Shown: piece after piece, positions 8,020 through 16,990 of the stretch
Numbering within the stretch: the first letter of the stretch is position 1
How the letters are laid out: each line of letters opens with the position of its first letter
Source: Opitutia bacterium UBA4506
GTDB taxonomy: Bacteria; Verrucomicrobiota; Verrucomicrobiia; Opitutales; Puniceicoccaceae
Assembly (NCBI GenBank): GCA_002388665.1
Contig: DGMY01000014.1
Location: 1 to 41,418 of the forward strand
Length of the DNA stretch: 41,418 bases
Direction of reading: 5' to 3'
Notes under the pieces: model-generated
Databases searched by the model: none
What the model saw: the letters and a program-made list of their open reading frames with translations, nothing else
What the model was told of the DNA's origin: nothing
Translations under genes and position numbers: made by a program

Positions 8020-11000
8020 ATGGGTGGATCATTTTTGAGTGATGAGATGTCGTTGCCGGAAGCGCGACGACGGATCGCAGAGCTGGAGGCAGAGCTGCGG
8101 GAGGTCCAGACGAGAGAAAATAATCTTCGCATCACATTAGATTCACTTAGCGAAGCTTTTATTACGTCGGACGAGAGAGGAGTGATTACTCATCTGAATC
8201 GGGTAGCGGAAAAATTGACTGGTTGGAGGAAAGAGGAGGCAATTGGGCGGCATACGAACGAGGTGTTCCGGATTCTTGAGGCCGACACTCGCGAGAGCAT
8301 CGAGAGTCCAGTTGATCAAGTTTTGGCAAAGGGAAATATTCTCGGCCTTCCCACCCACAAGCTTCTCCTCGCCCGAGGGGGGGAGGAATATCGGGTCGTC
8401 GATCAAGCTTTGCCGGTATTGGGGAAGGGGGGCGCGGTATCAGGAGTTGTATTGATTTTTCATGACATAACTAATCGATACCATGCAGACGACCGGCTAC
8501 GCGAACGTGAGAGGTTCTTGGAGACGATTGTAGCAAGAGGGCCGATCCCCTTGTGGGTGTCAGATGCTCAAGGTACGGTACTTTTAGCAAATTCTGCACT
8601 CTGCACGACCTTGAACTTAAAAGAAGAGGAGATCGTAGGATTCTATAACCCCTTAGAAGATCCAAATCTTCAGAGGGAAGGGTTGATGGACCGAGTCCGA
8701 GCGGTCTATGAAAAAGGCATACCGGCCCGCTTTACCTTGAACTGGAAGCCGGAAGAATTCAGCGAGGAATTCAAAGATAGGGGGAGAGAGCAGTATATAG
8801 ACGTCTCGCTGAACCCGATTCTCGGAAAGAATGGTGAGCTGGAGCACGTGCTTTGTCAGTGGACGAATGTTTCCGAGTTGAAGGAAGCGGAGCAGGCGTT
8901 GAGAGAGAGTGAGAATCGATTGAGGCAATCCCATCACTTGTCCGGCGTAGCTACCTGGAGTTTGGAAATAAAGACTGGACGAGTCTTCTGGACGGAAGAG
9001 ACCTTTGGGATCTGGGGCCTTGAGAAGGGAGACGAAGAGATCTCGCTTGAATTCGTGTTGGGGCGCATACACCCGGATGACCGTGAAATGTGGTCGGAGC
9101 GAACCCTTCGGAGCATTCAGCAAGGCGAGCCTCACAATTTCGAAGTCCGAACGATATGGCCCGACCAATCCGTCCATTGGTTAGCAGTCTACGGAAGCCT
9201 GGAGAGAGATGAGAATGGTGAGCCGGAAGTCCTCGCAGGGGTATTGCGAGACGTCACGGAAGAGCGGAAGCAGAAGGCCAGGCTGGAGATGATTTCGACA
9301 GCGACCGAGAAATCCTACAGTGGTTTCGACATTGTTGATGAGTCGGGACAATTTTTATATGTCAACGACTCGTTCCTGCGGATGTGGGGCTACGATTCTG
9401 CCAATGATGTCATTGGAACCCAGATTGGCGATCATTGGGTGGATCGAGACATGCCGCAGCGCATTTTTGAGGCAGTCGAAACCGAGGGGTTCTTCGAGGG
9501 GGAATTTGAAGCCAGAAGGCGCGATGGTCGGATCATCACGGTACTGGTAAATTCAGGACTCTGCCGGGATGAGAACGGGAACAAGTTGTTTTTCTCCAGT
9601 TCCCTGGACGTCTCGGGCCGTCGTCGCGATCGAAAGAAGCTGGAGCATCTGACGACGGTGTTGCGTTCCATTCGGGAAGTGAACCAGTTGATTGTACGTG
9701 AGGACTCCGCATCGGACTTAATCCGCCATGCTACCCGGATTTTTGTTAGAGGCCGGGGGTTCGACCACGCCAGCTGTTCTCTCGTCAATTCTGACGGAGA
9801 AGTCACAGAATTCTCGGAACTCTCGAACGACAGAGCTGGAAAACGCAAGGGTTCGGGTTTGAGTGTGGGTAAAGTTCCTCCCAAATTCGATTTATTGACG
9901 AGAGAGCAGTGTGTGGTTCACTCGGTCGTGGAAGGTGAAGCGGAAGGGTCTCTGGAGTTTTGCGGTTTGCTGCAGTGCCAAGGTGAAGTTTTTGGAGTGC
10001 TCTCAATTGAAACCTCGGCGGGAATATACATCTCCGGGGAGGAGGAGAGCCTATTCAGTGAGATTTGCGACGACATTGGCTTTGCCCTACAAAACATCAA
10101 GAGGGAAGAAGAGCGAAAGAGCGCCTTTGAGGAGTTGTTGGCCGCCAAGGAAGATGCCGAGGCGGGAAATCGGGCCAAAGATGAATTTCTTGCCGTAATG
10201 AGTCACGAGCTGAGAACGCCCATGAATCCCATCCTGGGCTTCACCTCGATGTTGAGAGAAGAGGCCGAGGGAGAGGAGTTGGAGATGCTCGATACGGTGT
10301 ACGAATCAGGGGAGCGCTTGATGGGATTGATCGAGAGGATCTTGGAATTTACTCGGCTTGACCGAGGATTGACGCTGCCGGGTGAGACTGCCTTCAACAT
10401 TTGGGAGGTCTGCGAAGCGGCATTTGAATCTACCCGCTGTGACAGCGTCGGTTTGGAGTATTCTCTGAAAAATGGCGATGACGACATGCAACCGATTGAC
10501 CGTGATTTGGAGGTGTTCGGAGACGAAGACATGCTGGTTCGAATTCTGTCCAACCTTCTCCACAATGCCTGCAAGTATACGAACTCAGGAGAGGTGTCGT
10601 TGACGATTGGCGAGAGACCAAAGGAGAACGGGGCCGATTCTGATTTTGTATTTCAAGTCCGGGACACAGGGATTGGAATCGAAGACTCTTTGTTCGGGAG
10701 ACTCTTTGAAGCGTTCTATCAGACCGACAGTTCGTACTCACGCCGGTACTCTGGAGTGGGCCTGGGATTGGCGATCACTCACAAACTCGTTCAGATCCAG
10801 GGAGGAAACATTGACGTGGAAAGTACTCCGGGTAAGGGGAGTTGTTTCACCGTTGTCCTTCCGCTGAAGAGGGAAACCAACCGCAAACCCATTTTGCCGA
10901 AACGTAAGGATAAACTCATGTTTAAGAAGTTGCCGGTACCGATCAAAGTTTTGGTGGTGGAGGATGATTTGAGCAATCAGATCTTCATTGAGGCGCTAAT

Positions 11001-11319
11001 CAAGCGGTTTGGTGCAGTCCCCAGTATCGCGATACACGGGGAGATGGCGCTCGAACTTGCCCAAAAAGAGCAGTTTGACCTGATCTTAATGGATCTTCAC
11101 ATGCCACTGATGAATGGCTTCGAAGCGACGACGGGCATTCGGGATGAAGGTCTAAATAAAAGTACTCCGATCATCGCTTTGTCCGCAGATCTGACAGAAT
11201 TTGTCCGCGAAGAATGTAGAAATGTCGGAATGATTGATTTCATCTCCAAGCCGGTCATGTCAGACACGCTATTCAATCATCTGGAGGCGGTGGCCTTGAA
11301 GGTAAAAGGTGGTGGGTGA
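8020..11319 (+). CDS. Soluble multi-PAS/GAF hybrid histidine kinase with C-terminal receiver domain
   Basis: This 1099-residue signalling protein has no signal peptide or membrane helix, so it should sense cytoplasmic signals. Domain order: short N-terminal coiled coil (about 8-35), four PAS-type domains (about 35-145, 165-290, 300-415, 420-535), a GAF-like domain (about 550-700), HisKA with phosphoacceptor His729 in MSHELRTPMNPILGF, and a HATPase domain (DTGIGIED and GVGLGLAITHKLV). A receiver domain follows (about 985-1095) with acceptor Asp1025 in ILMDLHMPLMNG and the conserved lysine in FISKPV. No DNA-binding output exists, so signal must pass to a separate phosphotransfer protein or regulator not seen here. 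The ATG at 8020 lacks a clear ribosome binding site. In-frame TTG or ATG codons within the next 10 codons could also serve. Confidence 0.93.
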   Translation: MGGSFLSDEMSLPEARRRIAELEAELREVQTRENNLRITLDSLSEAFITSDERGVITHLNRVAEKLTGWRKEEAIGRHTNEVFRILEADTRESIESPVDQVLAKGNILGLPTHKLLLARGGEEYRVVDQALPVLGKGGAVSGVVLIFHDITNRYHADDRLRERERFLETIVARGPIPLWVSDAQGTVLLANSALCTTLNLKEEEIVGFYNPLEDPNLQREGLMDRVRAVYEKGIPARFTLNWKPEEFSEEFKDRGREQYIDVSLNPILGKNGELEHVLCQWTNVSELKEAEQALRESENRLRQSHHLSGVATWSLEIKTGRVFWTEETFGIWGLEKGDEEISLEFVLGRIHPDDREMWSERTLRSIQQGEPHNFEVRTIWPDQSVHWLAVYGSLERDENGEPEVLAGVLRDVTEERKQKARLEMISTATEKSYSGFDIVDESGQFLYVNDSFLRMWGYDSANDVIGTQIGDHWVDRDMPQRIFEAVETEGFFEGEFEARRRDGRIITVLVNSGLCRDENGNKLFFSSSLDVSGRRRDRKKLEHLTTVLRSIREVNQLIVREDSASDLIRHATRIFVRGRGFDHASCSLVNSDGEVTEFSELSNDRAGKRKGSGLSVGKVPPKFDLLTREQCVVHSVVEGEAEGSLEFCGLLQCQGEVFGVLSIETSAGIYISGEEESLFSEICDDIGFALQNIKREEERKSAFEELLAAKEDAEAGNRAKDEFLAVMSHELRTPMNPILGFTSMLREEAEGEELEMLDTVYESGERLMGLIERILEFTRLDRGLTLPGETAFNIWEVCEAAFESTRCDSVGLEYSLKNGDDDMQPIDRDLEVFGDEDMLVRILSNLLHNACKYTNSGEVSLTIGERPKENGADSDFVFQVRDTGIGIEDSLFGRLFEAFYQTDSSYSRRYSGVGLGLAITHKLVQIQGGNIDVESTPGKGSCFTVVLPLKRETNRKPILPKRKDKLMFKKLPVPIKVLVVEDDLSNQIFIEALIKRFGAVPSIAIHGEMALELAQKEQFDLILMDLHMPLMNGFEATTGIRDEGLNKSTPIIALSADLTEFVREECRNVGMIDFISKPVMSDTLFNHLEAVALKVKGGG

Positions 11320-11427
11320 TTCGCTCTCGGGTCCGGCCTGAAGTTACCGTGGCTTGACTGCTCGGTTTCGCCAATGGATGAATAGCCTTGTCCAAAGTGG
11401 GCAGAATAGGTTGTAAACGGAAATTTG

Positions 11428-12564
11428 ATGATTGGTGCGGAGAACGAATGGGCCCTTTGGGCGGTAATGAGCTTTTTGGCGGTTGCGGGGCTCGTTTTAG
11501 AGCGGACTCGGTTCGGGGCCTACCTGTCTGGGGCGGTCATATCCATCCTTCTTGGCATCGTTGTTTCAAATTGCGGGTGGGTGCCTCATACCTCGCCCGC
11601 GTATGATTTCGTGTGGAATTGGCTCCTGTTGTTGGGGATCCCGCTTCTATTGCTAGAGGCGGATCTGCGAAAGATTTTGAAGGAAGCGGGCCCCCTGCTG
11701 ATCGCATTTATTATCGGCGGGATAGGAACCATAGCGGGTGCTTTGGTTGCGTATGGATTGGTTCCTCTGGGCGCAGAAGGTTGGAAAATGGCGAGTGTCC
11801 TGACTGCTTCCTATATTGGAGGTAGTGTGAATTACATGGCTACAGCAAAGGCGTTGGAACTGGAGAGCGATAGCGGCCTACTGGCGGCTGGAGCCGCAGC
11901 CGATAACCTAGCGATGGCGTTGTTTTTTGTGATTCTCTTCTGGTTGCCATCTTGCAAATGGATAAGAGCCTGGTTTCCGGAGCGTACTGATGGGATTGAG
12001 GATCCCGTTGATTCCCCATTGGCGGCAAGGAGCCAAGAGGCCCCGGTGACAGCCAGTAGTTTGGCGACTGCGGTTGCCGTCTCTTTCACGATCTGTGCGG
12101 TGGGGCTTTGGGCCGGCGAGTACCTTCCATTTGCGGGATCCGGAGTGTTGGTCATTACCATACTCTCAGTGGCGATTGCGACATTGGGTAGGAGGTGGAT
12201 TGGATCGGTTCGCGGACATCGAGAACTCGGAATGGCGTTAATGCAGGTCTTTTTTGTGGTGATAGGACTCTCGGCCAACATAGGAGCGGTGCTGCGTATT
12301 GCGCCGATGCTTTTTGCCTTTCTCGCGATTCTTCTCAGCGTCCATCTGGCGGTTCTATTGATCGCGGGAAAGTTCTGCCGATTGGACCTAAGGGAGATCG
12401 TGTTGGCCTCGAATGCCAATTGTGGCGGCCCCACTACTGCGGCGGCCATGGCCATCTCGAAACGTTGGAATCCGATGGTTGTACCGATTATATTGTGCGG
12501 GACCCTTGGATATGCGGGGGCAAATTTTGTTGGTATAGGAATGGCTTGGCTTCTCGGTGGGTGA
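11428..12564 (+). CDS. DUF819 family integral membrane protein
   Basis: The protein of 378 residues is almost entirely hydrophobic, with about ten predicted transmembrane helices. The features are those of the DUF819 (YjcL-like) family: an N-terminal FLAVAGLVLERTRFGAYLSG segment, LLLLGIPLLLLEADLRKIL, then VLTASYIGGSVNYMATAKAL. The C-terminal ASNANCGGPTTAAAMA motif, with its conserved small-residue loop, is also family-typical. Relatives resemble permeases, but no substrate is established. The ATG at 11428 follows directly after a TTG and is the more likely start. A central polar loop (about 170-205) is less conserved. The DUF481 gene follows 120 nt downstream. Confidence 0.82.
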   Translation: MIGAENEWALWAVMSFLAVAGLVLERTRFGAYLSGAVISILLGIVVSNCGWVPHTSPAYDFVWNWLLLLGIPLLLLEADLRKILKEAGPLLIAFIIGGIGTIAGALVAYGLVPLGAEGWKMASVLTASYIGGSVNYMATAKALELESDSGLLAAGAAADNLAMALFFVILFWLPSCKWIRAWFPERTDGIEDPVDSPLAARSQEAPVTASSLATAVAVSFTICAVGLWAGEYLPFAGSGVLVITILSVAIATLGRRWIGSVRGHRELGMALMQVFFVVIGLSANIGAVLRIAPMLFAFLAILLSVHLAVLLIAGKFCRLDLREIVLASNANCGGPTTAAAMAISKRWNPMVVPIILCGTLGYAGANFVGIGMAWLLGG

Positions 12565-12598
12565 CGGGCTCGCAGCGCCATTGAAGGGATCTGTGGCG

Positions 12599-12627
12599 TA
12601 TTCTTTTCATCAAAGCGGAAAAGAATA
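12599..12627. repeat. AT-rich inverted repeat upstream of the DUF481 gene
   Basis: TATTCTTTTC at 12599-12608 is perfectly complementary to GAAAAGAATA at 12618-12627, with a 9-nt spacer. As RNA it forms a 10-bp stem. It lies 35 nt after the DUF819 stop and 58 nt before the DUF481 start. No T-run follows, so it could be a weak terminator, a processing structure or an operator; sequence alone does not decide. Confidence 0.5.
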
Positions 12628-12684
12628 GAATTTGAACATCGGTACTTGCTTCTAGAAAAGGCTGGTTCGTAGCATCATCGAAGG

Positions 12685-13809
12685 ATGAAGGTGTTGGAAA
12701 AGTATCGGCGAGTTTTTAGGGTGTGGAGGCAATGTGTATGGCTCTGTTTATGCTTCTTGATAGGTGCAGCAGTACCCGCATTTGCACAGGATGAAAGCAG
12801 CGGCGAATGGGCACCTCCTCAGATGGGCAAGGATGGGCAGTTTGATTGGATCGAGTTGACCTCAGGCGAGTGGCTGAAGGGGAAATTTTCCTATATGTAC
12901 GAGGATTCGGTAGGGTTCGACAGTGATGTGCTGGGGGACCTGACGATCGACTGGGGGGACATCCAGCAAATCTACTTCCATCACCCCGTAGGAGTCCGAC
13001 TGAACGACCGGAGCATCCACTTCGGCAAAGTGATTGTGAAGAGTGGCACAATCTACTTCCCGGAAACGAAGGAAAGTGCATCTCAGAGCACCGTGGTATC
13101 CATCTCTCCGAAGACGACCCGAGAAGTGGATAAATGGGAGATCAAAGGCCGCCTAGGACTGGATTTCCAAAGCGGGAATACTAATGAAACCCGATACACT
13201 ACGACCTTGGCGGCAACCCGGAGAACGGTGAGTTCCCGGTTCCATATGGATTACTTGGGGAACTACACGAAGACGGATGGCACTGAATCGGCGAACAATC
13301 ACCGGGCGGGTGCAAATTACGACTTCTTCTTTGATGAACGAATGTTCCTGCGAGTGGTCAATGGAGAGTATTACTCAGACCGTTTTCAGAACATCCGCAA
13401 TCAGGTGACGATTGGTTCTGGAATCGGTTATAAGATCGTGGATACGAAGAAATTTGATTGGGAGGTGCAAGTTGGGCCGGCCTATCAATACACTGAGTTT
13501 TCGCAAGTCGAGGCGGGCACTGACCGTACGGTTGGGAGCGCGGCGGGAATCTTTTCGACCCACATCGACTATGACATTACGAGCGATTTGGATTTTGTCC
13601 TGAGTTATCAAGGTGTACTCACAGATCGTGACGCCGGATTGTACACCCAGCACGTGGTGACCTCCCTGGACTACGAGTTGAATAGCATCTTCGACGTCTT
13701 CATCATGCTGCAGTTCGATCGAGTGGAGGAGCCCACCAAGAAATCGGACGGGACCACCCCGGATAAGAACGATGTGACCGTTTCGCTCGGGCTGGGGATC
13801 GATATTTGA
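12685..13809 (+). CDS. DUF481 (YdiY-like) outer-membrane beta-barrel protein
   Basis: A cleavable signal peptide (hydrophobic WLCLCFLIGAAVPAFAQ) directs export. The next ~100 residues form a small beta-rich domain with LTSGEWLKGKFSYMYEDSVGFDSD and VGVRLNDRSIHFGKVI-type repeats, often found at the N-terminus of such proteins. From about residue 150 the DUF481 barrel begins (WEIKGRLGLDFQSGNTNET). Alternating aromatic/polar strands run to the C-terminal VSLGLGIDI. Family members are predicted outer-membrane proteins of unknown function, related to salt-induced YdiY of E. coli. The length of 374 residues fits. A 120-nt gap with an inverted repeat separates it from the DUF819 gene. Confidence 0.85.
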   Translation: MKVLEKYRRVFRVWRQCVWLCLCFLIGAAVPAFAQDESSGEWAPPQMGKDGQFDWIELTSGEWLKGKFSYMYEDSVGFDSDVLGDLTIDWGDIQQIYFHHPVGVRLNDRSIHFGKVIVKSGTIYFPETKESASQSTVVSISPKTTREVDKWEIKGRLGLDFQSGNTNETRYTTTLAATRRTVSSRFHMDYLGNYTKTDGTESANNHRAGANYDFFFDERMFLRVVNGEYYSDRFQNIRNQVTIGSGIGYKIVDTKKFDWEVQVGPAYQYTEFSQVEAGTDRTVGSAAGIFSTHIDYDITSDLDFVLSYQGVLTDRDAGLYTQHVVTSLDYELNSIFDVFIMLQFDRVEEPTKKSDGTTPDKNDVTVSLGLGIDI

Positions 13810-13873
13810 TACAAAAAGCTCCCGCCGAAGTGCAAGGGCCCGAGACGACCCAGCAGTTGAGTGCGGACAAAAA

Positions 13874-13903
13874 AGGAGGGGGAGCGTATTCGCTCCCCCT
13901 CCT
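13874..13903 (-). terminator. Rho-independent terminator of the DUF5069 gene
   Basis: A perfect 13-bp stem (AGGAGGGGGAGCG at 13874-13886 with CGCTCCCCCTCCT at 13891-13903) encloses a 4-nt loop. The A-run at 13869-13874 becomes a U-run when read on the minus strand, so it terminates minus-strand transcription from the DUF5069 gene 72 nt away. On the plus strand it lacks a T-run but may still slow transcripts leaving the DUF481 gene. Confidence 0.85.
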
Positions 13904-13974
13904 GGGAAAATCGGTAGTGGAAGAGTGACAGCCCGATGGGCAAAGACTCTCCATCCGGAATGGACAGGATCTAA

Positions 13975-14415
13975 TTAGATGCGTTCTTCTTCGATATCGT
14001 AGACATCGAACCAGTGGTAGACCACCTTGCCCTCGGGAATGACCTCAGCGATGTAGTCTTCGAGGAAGACCTGAAGATTCGTGGGCATCTCAGAGATTCT
14101 CTTGTAGCGAAGGTCGTTGTTCCATTCGATGATTTCCTCACGGGAGCGTTCTTTGGCCTTCTGTCGGATCCACTCAGCGACGGCTTCATCGTTGGCGCCG
14201 GTTGCGACAAACTCCTTGAAGCTCTCGGCGTCGATTCCTGTGAAATCGAAGAAGAGTTGGTCGAGAGGGCAATTGAAATGATATTCGTCGAGGGTTCCCG
14301 CGACTTCCGCACGACACTTATCGAGGGTTCGGCCGGCGATAACGTATCCGCCCAAAGTCTTGCGGGGGCTGCGAGGAAACTCTTTCGAGAGATCGAGTGC
14401 ATTGATATTACTCAT
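13975..14415 (-). CDS. DUF5069 domain protein
   Basis: This 146-residue cytoplasmic protein matches DUF5069. It has DLSKEFPRSPRKTLGGYVIA near the N-terminus, then LDKCRAEVAGTLDEYHFNCPLDQLFF and FTGIDAESFKEFV, and a C-terminal helix-rich region with WNNDLRY. These blocks are family-typical (PRSP..LGGY, DKCRA, CPLD). The family is common in Verrucomicrobiota and Planctomycetota but has no established function. The ATG at 14415 is chosen because conservation begins at once with MSNINALDLSKEFPRSP; upstream extension is unsupported. It is divergent from rlmF, with 80 bp between starts, and ends ahead of a strong terminator at 13874-13903. Confidence 0.82.
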   Translation of the reverse strand: MSNINALDLSKEFPRSPRKTLGGYVIAGRTLDKCRAEVAGTLDEYHFNCPLDQLFFDFTGIDAESFKEFVATGANDEAVAEWIRQKAKERSREEIIEWNNDLRYKRISEMPTNLQVFLEDYIAEVIPEGKVVYHWFDVYDIEEERI

Positions 14416-14495
14416 AGGTGAGGAAGGTAAATTCAAACACCGGAAACGCAAGGTGGGCTCGCATTTTCTGATTCCGGAGATCAGAGTGAGCCGAG

Positions 14496-15404
14496 ATGCA
14501 CCCACAGAATCCCCACAACGGTCGCTACCAATTTGATGCATTGGTCGAAGCCTGCCCGGAGCTGGCAAAATTCCAGATTCAGAATCCCCGTGGGGAAACG
14601 ACGATTGATTTCGGCGACCCTTCTGCTGTGACCACACTGAATCGAGCCCTTTTGGCGCACCACTATGGAATTACCTCATGGGGAGTTCCCGATGGGTATC
14701 TTTGTCCGCCGATACCGGGAAGAGTGGACTACGTTCTTTCGCTGCAAGAGTTGATCGGAGAGAGCGACTCGGTGGAGAAGGTTCGGGTGCTGGACATTGG
14801 CACTGGGGCGAACTGCATCTATCCCATCGTGGGAAGCCAGCTATTGGATTGGAGTTTTGTCGCCTCGGAGATTGATCCAAAGGCGCTAAAGAATGCGCGA
14901 GCAATCGTCGCGGCGAATCAAAATTTGACCGATAAGGTCAGGTTCGTGTTACAGAAGAATGCGTCACACATCTTTCGCGGGGTCATTAAGTCGAGTGATC
15001 GATTTACATTCTCCATTTGCAACCCCCCATTCTTTGGATCGGCGGAGGAGGCCGATTCCGAGAATCGTCGAAAGCGGGTGAATTTGAGTCGCGGAAAGTC
15101 GGGGGCGAAGCGATCCTCCCGTTCTGGTGAAGAGGGAAGAATCCGGAATTTTGGCGGTGTCAGCCAGGAACTTTGGTGCGATGGAGGCGAGAGGGGATTT
15201 CTACAGCGGATGATTGAAGAAAGCCGCGAGTTTGCGTCTCAAGTGGGATGGTTTACCTCATTGGTATCCCGAAAGGAAAACATTGAGCCTCTGGAGAGAA
15301 CTCTCGAGAGAGCAGGAGTCGCGGAACTCCGGCAGATTCCCATGAGCCAAGGTCAGAAAATCAGCCGGATACTTGCCTGGAGATTCGCGAAAGACCTGCG
15401 ATAG
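14496..15404 (+). CDS. rlmF: 23S rRNA (adenine1618-N6)-methyltransferase RlmF
   Basis: The enzyme transfers a methyl group from S-adenosylmethionine to N6 of A1618 in 23S rRNA. The N-terminal HPQNPHNGRYQFDALVEACP block and the LHHxYG/WGVPDGYLCPPIPGRVDYV-type region are diagnostic of RlmF. The SAM-binding motif is VLDIGTGANCIYP and the catalytic N6-adenine methyltransferase motif is ICNPPFF at about residue 173. At 302 residues it is near the usual length. The start ATG lies only 80 bp from the divergent DUF5069 start. It converges on the sulfatase gene with 17 nt between stops. Confidence 0.92.
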   Translation: MHPQNPHNGRYQFDALVEACPELAKFQIQNPRGETTIDFGDPSAVTTLNRALLAHHYGITSWGVPDGYLCPPIPGRVDYVLSLQELIGESDSVEKVRVLDIGTGANCIYPIVGSQLLDWSFVASEIDPKALKNARAIVAANQNLTDKVRFVLQKNASHIFRGVIKSSDRFTFSICNPPFFGSAEEADSENRRKRVNLSRGKSGAKRSSRSGEEGRIRNFGGVSQELWCDGGERGFLQRMIEESREFASQVGWFTSLVSRKENIEPLERTLERAGVAELRQIPMSQGQKISRILAWRFAKDLR

Positions 15405-15421
15405 CCCGCAGGAAGACGTCG

Positions 15422-16795
15422 TTATGCCTCCGCGGGCATATTGAAAGGATCGTCAGTCTTTTTGATCCAGTTGGCGAGTCGCTCGTGAAGATCGCTGCGG
15501 TTTTTTCGCCAATTGGATGCGAAAGCAAGATTCCGTAGTTCATTGGGATCTTCTTTCAGGTCGTAGAGTAGCCAGGGGCCATTCTCTGTCACCGCGTACT
15601 TCCAGCCATCAGTGGTGACGATGCATCGCCATGAACGGTCGGGACTCTCACCATGACAAGTGGGAACGACGAGTTGAGCGAAGGCGCTGTCGGGGAACCC
15701 CTCGGCGGGTGCCGGCCGGTTGGGATTGAAGCAGGAAGAGTAGTCGGTACCCATCATCTCGGACGGTGGAGTGATGCCGCAGAGTCCGAGTGAAGTGGGC
15801 GCGATATCCACGTGATTGATCAGATGAGGGACGCTGCTAATGGACCGTCCTTTTCGACCGTAGTAGGGAACCTCGCCTCCGATGATGAAAGGGATTCGCA
15901 TCGACTCCTCCATAGGGTTGGTCTTTTTGAAAAGGCCATGGCTGCCGTGCATATCGCCGTGATCACTGAAAAATATGATGACCGTCTCGCGATCGAGGTC
16001 TTGTTCAGAAAGACACTGGCGAATGCGGCCGAGGTTCCAGTCGAGATTTTCGATGGCACCGTAGTATCCGGCTAGATCACAACGCGCCTTGTCTTCGACG
16101 GAAGGGATCGGCGGAACATTTCGACGCAGTTGAAGTTGGGCAGGATTGTGTCGTCCCATCCATTCCGCAGGAGCAACATAGGGGTCGTGCGGGGGCTGGA
16201 CCGAGAGAGAGGCAAAGAACGGCTTGCCTTTGTTCTCCTTTTTTTCGCGGCCACGATCTTTCAAATATTCGATGAACCGGTCGGTGAGGACGTCGGATTC
16301 AAACCCGTCAAGGTGCTCGAAACCGTCGATCCCGGTCCCGTGAACCCAGCTGTCCCATGGACTATTGTTGTTCTCGTAGCCGACCCAGTCGTCAAATCCG
16401 CCTCTCCGTTCTGGAGGAATCTCATGGAAGGCACCGCGACCGTTTCGCTCTTTGTGGCCATCAAGATGCCATTTGCCGAAATAGCTAGTGCGGTATCCGG
16501 CAGCTTTGAAAGGCTCTGCGATTGTAGGAACATCGCTTGGGAGAGGGATCTCGTGGCCGGGAGTCGCCTTATGGGGGTATTGGCCGGTCAGGAGAGAACC
16601 GCGGAAGGGGGTGCACAGTGGAGTGCCGGAGACGGCATTGGCAAAATCGATTCCCTCGTGCGCAAGTCGGTCGATATTGGGCGTATGCACATTGGGATCT
16701 CCGTGGCAACTGAGAGCCTGCGCCCGGTGTTGGTCACCAAATATCCAGATGAGGTTGGGTTGGTCGGATAAACTGGGCTCGCTGTGTTCGGACAT
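15422..16795 (-). CDS. Formylglycine-type sulfatase without a signal peptide
   Basis: The protein shows the sulfatase signature CTPFRGSLLTG (C-x-P-x-R), in which Cys61 would be converted to formylglycine. Metal-binding residues begin at IFGDQH (Asp21) and recur in FFSDHGDMHGSHG around residue 270. Other family blocks are NIDRLAHEG, FGKWHLDG and DPNELRNLA at the C-terminus. At 457 residues the length is typical of family S1 sulfatases. Most PVC sulfatases are exported, but this one starts MSEHSEPSLSDQPNLIW with no hydrophobic segment, so it may act in the cytoplasm. No anaerobic or FGE-type maturase gene is in the window. The substrate (choline-, aryl- or sugar-sulfate) is unknown. Confidence 0.88.
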   Translation of the reverse strand: MSEHSEPSLSDQPNLIWIFGDQHRAQALSCHGDPNVHTPNIDRLAHEGIDFANAVSGTPLCTPFRGSLLTGQYPHKATPGHEIPLPSDVPTIAEPFKAAGYRTSYFGKWHLDGHKERNGRGAFHEIPPERRGGFDDWVGYENNNSPWDSWVHGTGIDGFEHLDGFESDVLTDRFIEYLKDRGREKKENKGKPFFASLSVQPPHDPYVAPAEWMGRHNPAQLQLRRNVPPIPSVEDKARCDLAGYYGAIENLDWNLGRIRQCLSEQDLDRETVIIFFSDHGDMHGSHGLFKKTNPMEESMRIPFIIGGEVPYYGRKGRSISSVPHLINHVDIAPTSLGLCGITPPSEMMGTDYSSCFNPNRPAPAEGFPDSAFAQLVVPTCHGESPDRSWRCIVTTDGWKYAVTENGPWLLYDLKEDPNELRNLAFASNWRKNRSDLHERLANWIKKTDDPFNMPAEA

Positions 16796-16801
16796 GGTGC
16801 A

Positions 16802-16832
16802 ATTATAACGGGGTTGTCGGTGAGTTGGTCAA
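16802..16832 (-). promoter_or_regulatory. Sigma-70-like promoter for the sulfatase, possibly leaderless
   Basis: On the minus strand a consensus -10 hexamer TATAAT (16802-16807) is separated from the start codon (16793-16795) by only six bases. A TTGACC -35-like hexamer lies at 16827-16832, with a 19-bp spacer that is longer than ideal. A start site 6-7 nt after the -10 would fall on the A of the ATG, giving a leaderless message. This is a prediction from consensus matching only. Confidence 0.5.
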
Positions 16833-16990
16833 ACGGTTTTTCGTCTCATGTTCAGAGCACGAGGGGGTAGTATTGATAAGTCGGATACTCGCCTTTTATG
16901 CGAGACCGTGCGGCAGCTGGGTTATGGCGGCGGAGGAACAGAATTGTCGGTGCATAGCGAAAGGAACCTTTGGGGTGCGGAATTACTGCA

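Noticed and set aside
11501..11520. Partial match to the right-edge stem-loop repeat inside the DUF819 gene
   Set aside because: Only about 13 bases match, within coding sequence and without the full stem; likely chance.
11832..12581. A 249-codon minus-strand frame opposite the DUF819 gene
   Set aside because: It mirrors a hydrophobic membrane-protein gene, and the product is low-complexity (many Ala, Ser, Thr) without a family match.
13874..13903. The strong hairpin as terminator of the DUF481 gene
   Set aside because: The T-run needed for intrinsic termination exists only on the minus strand, so it belongs to the DUF5069 gene.
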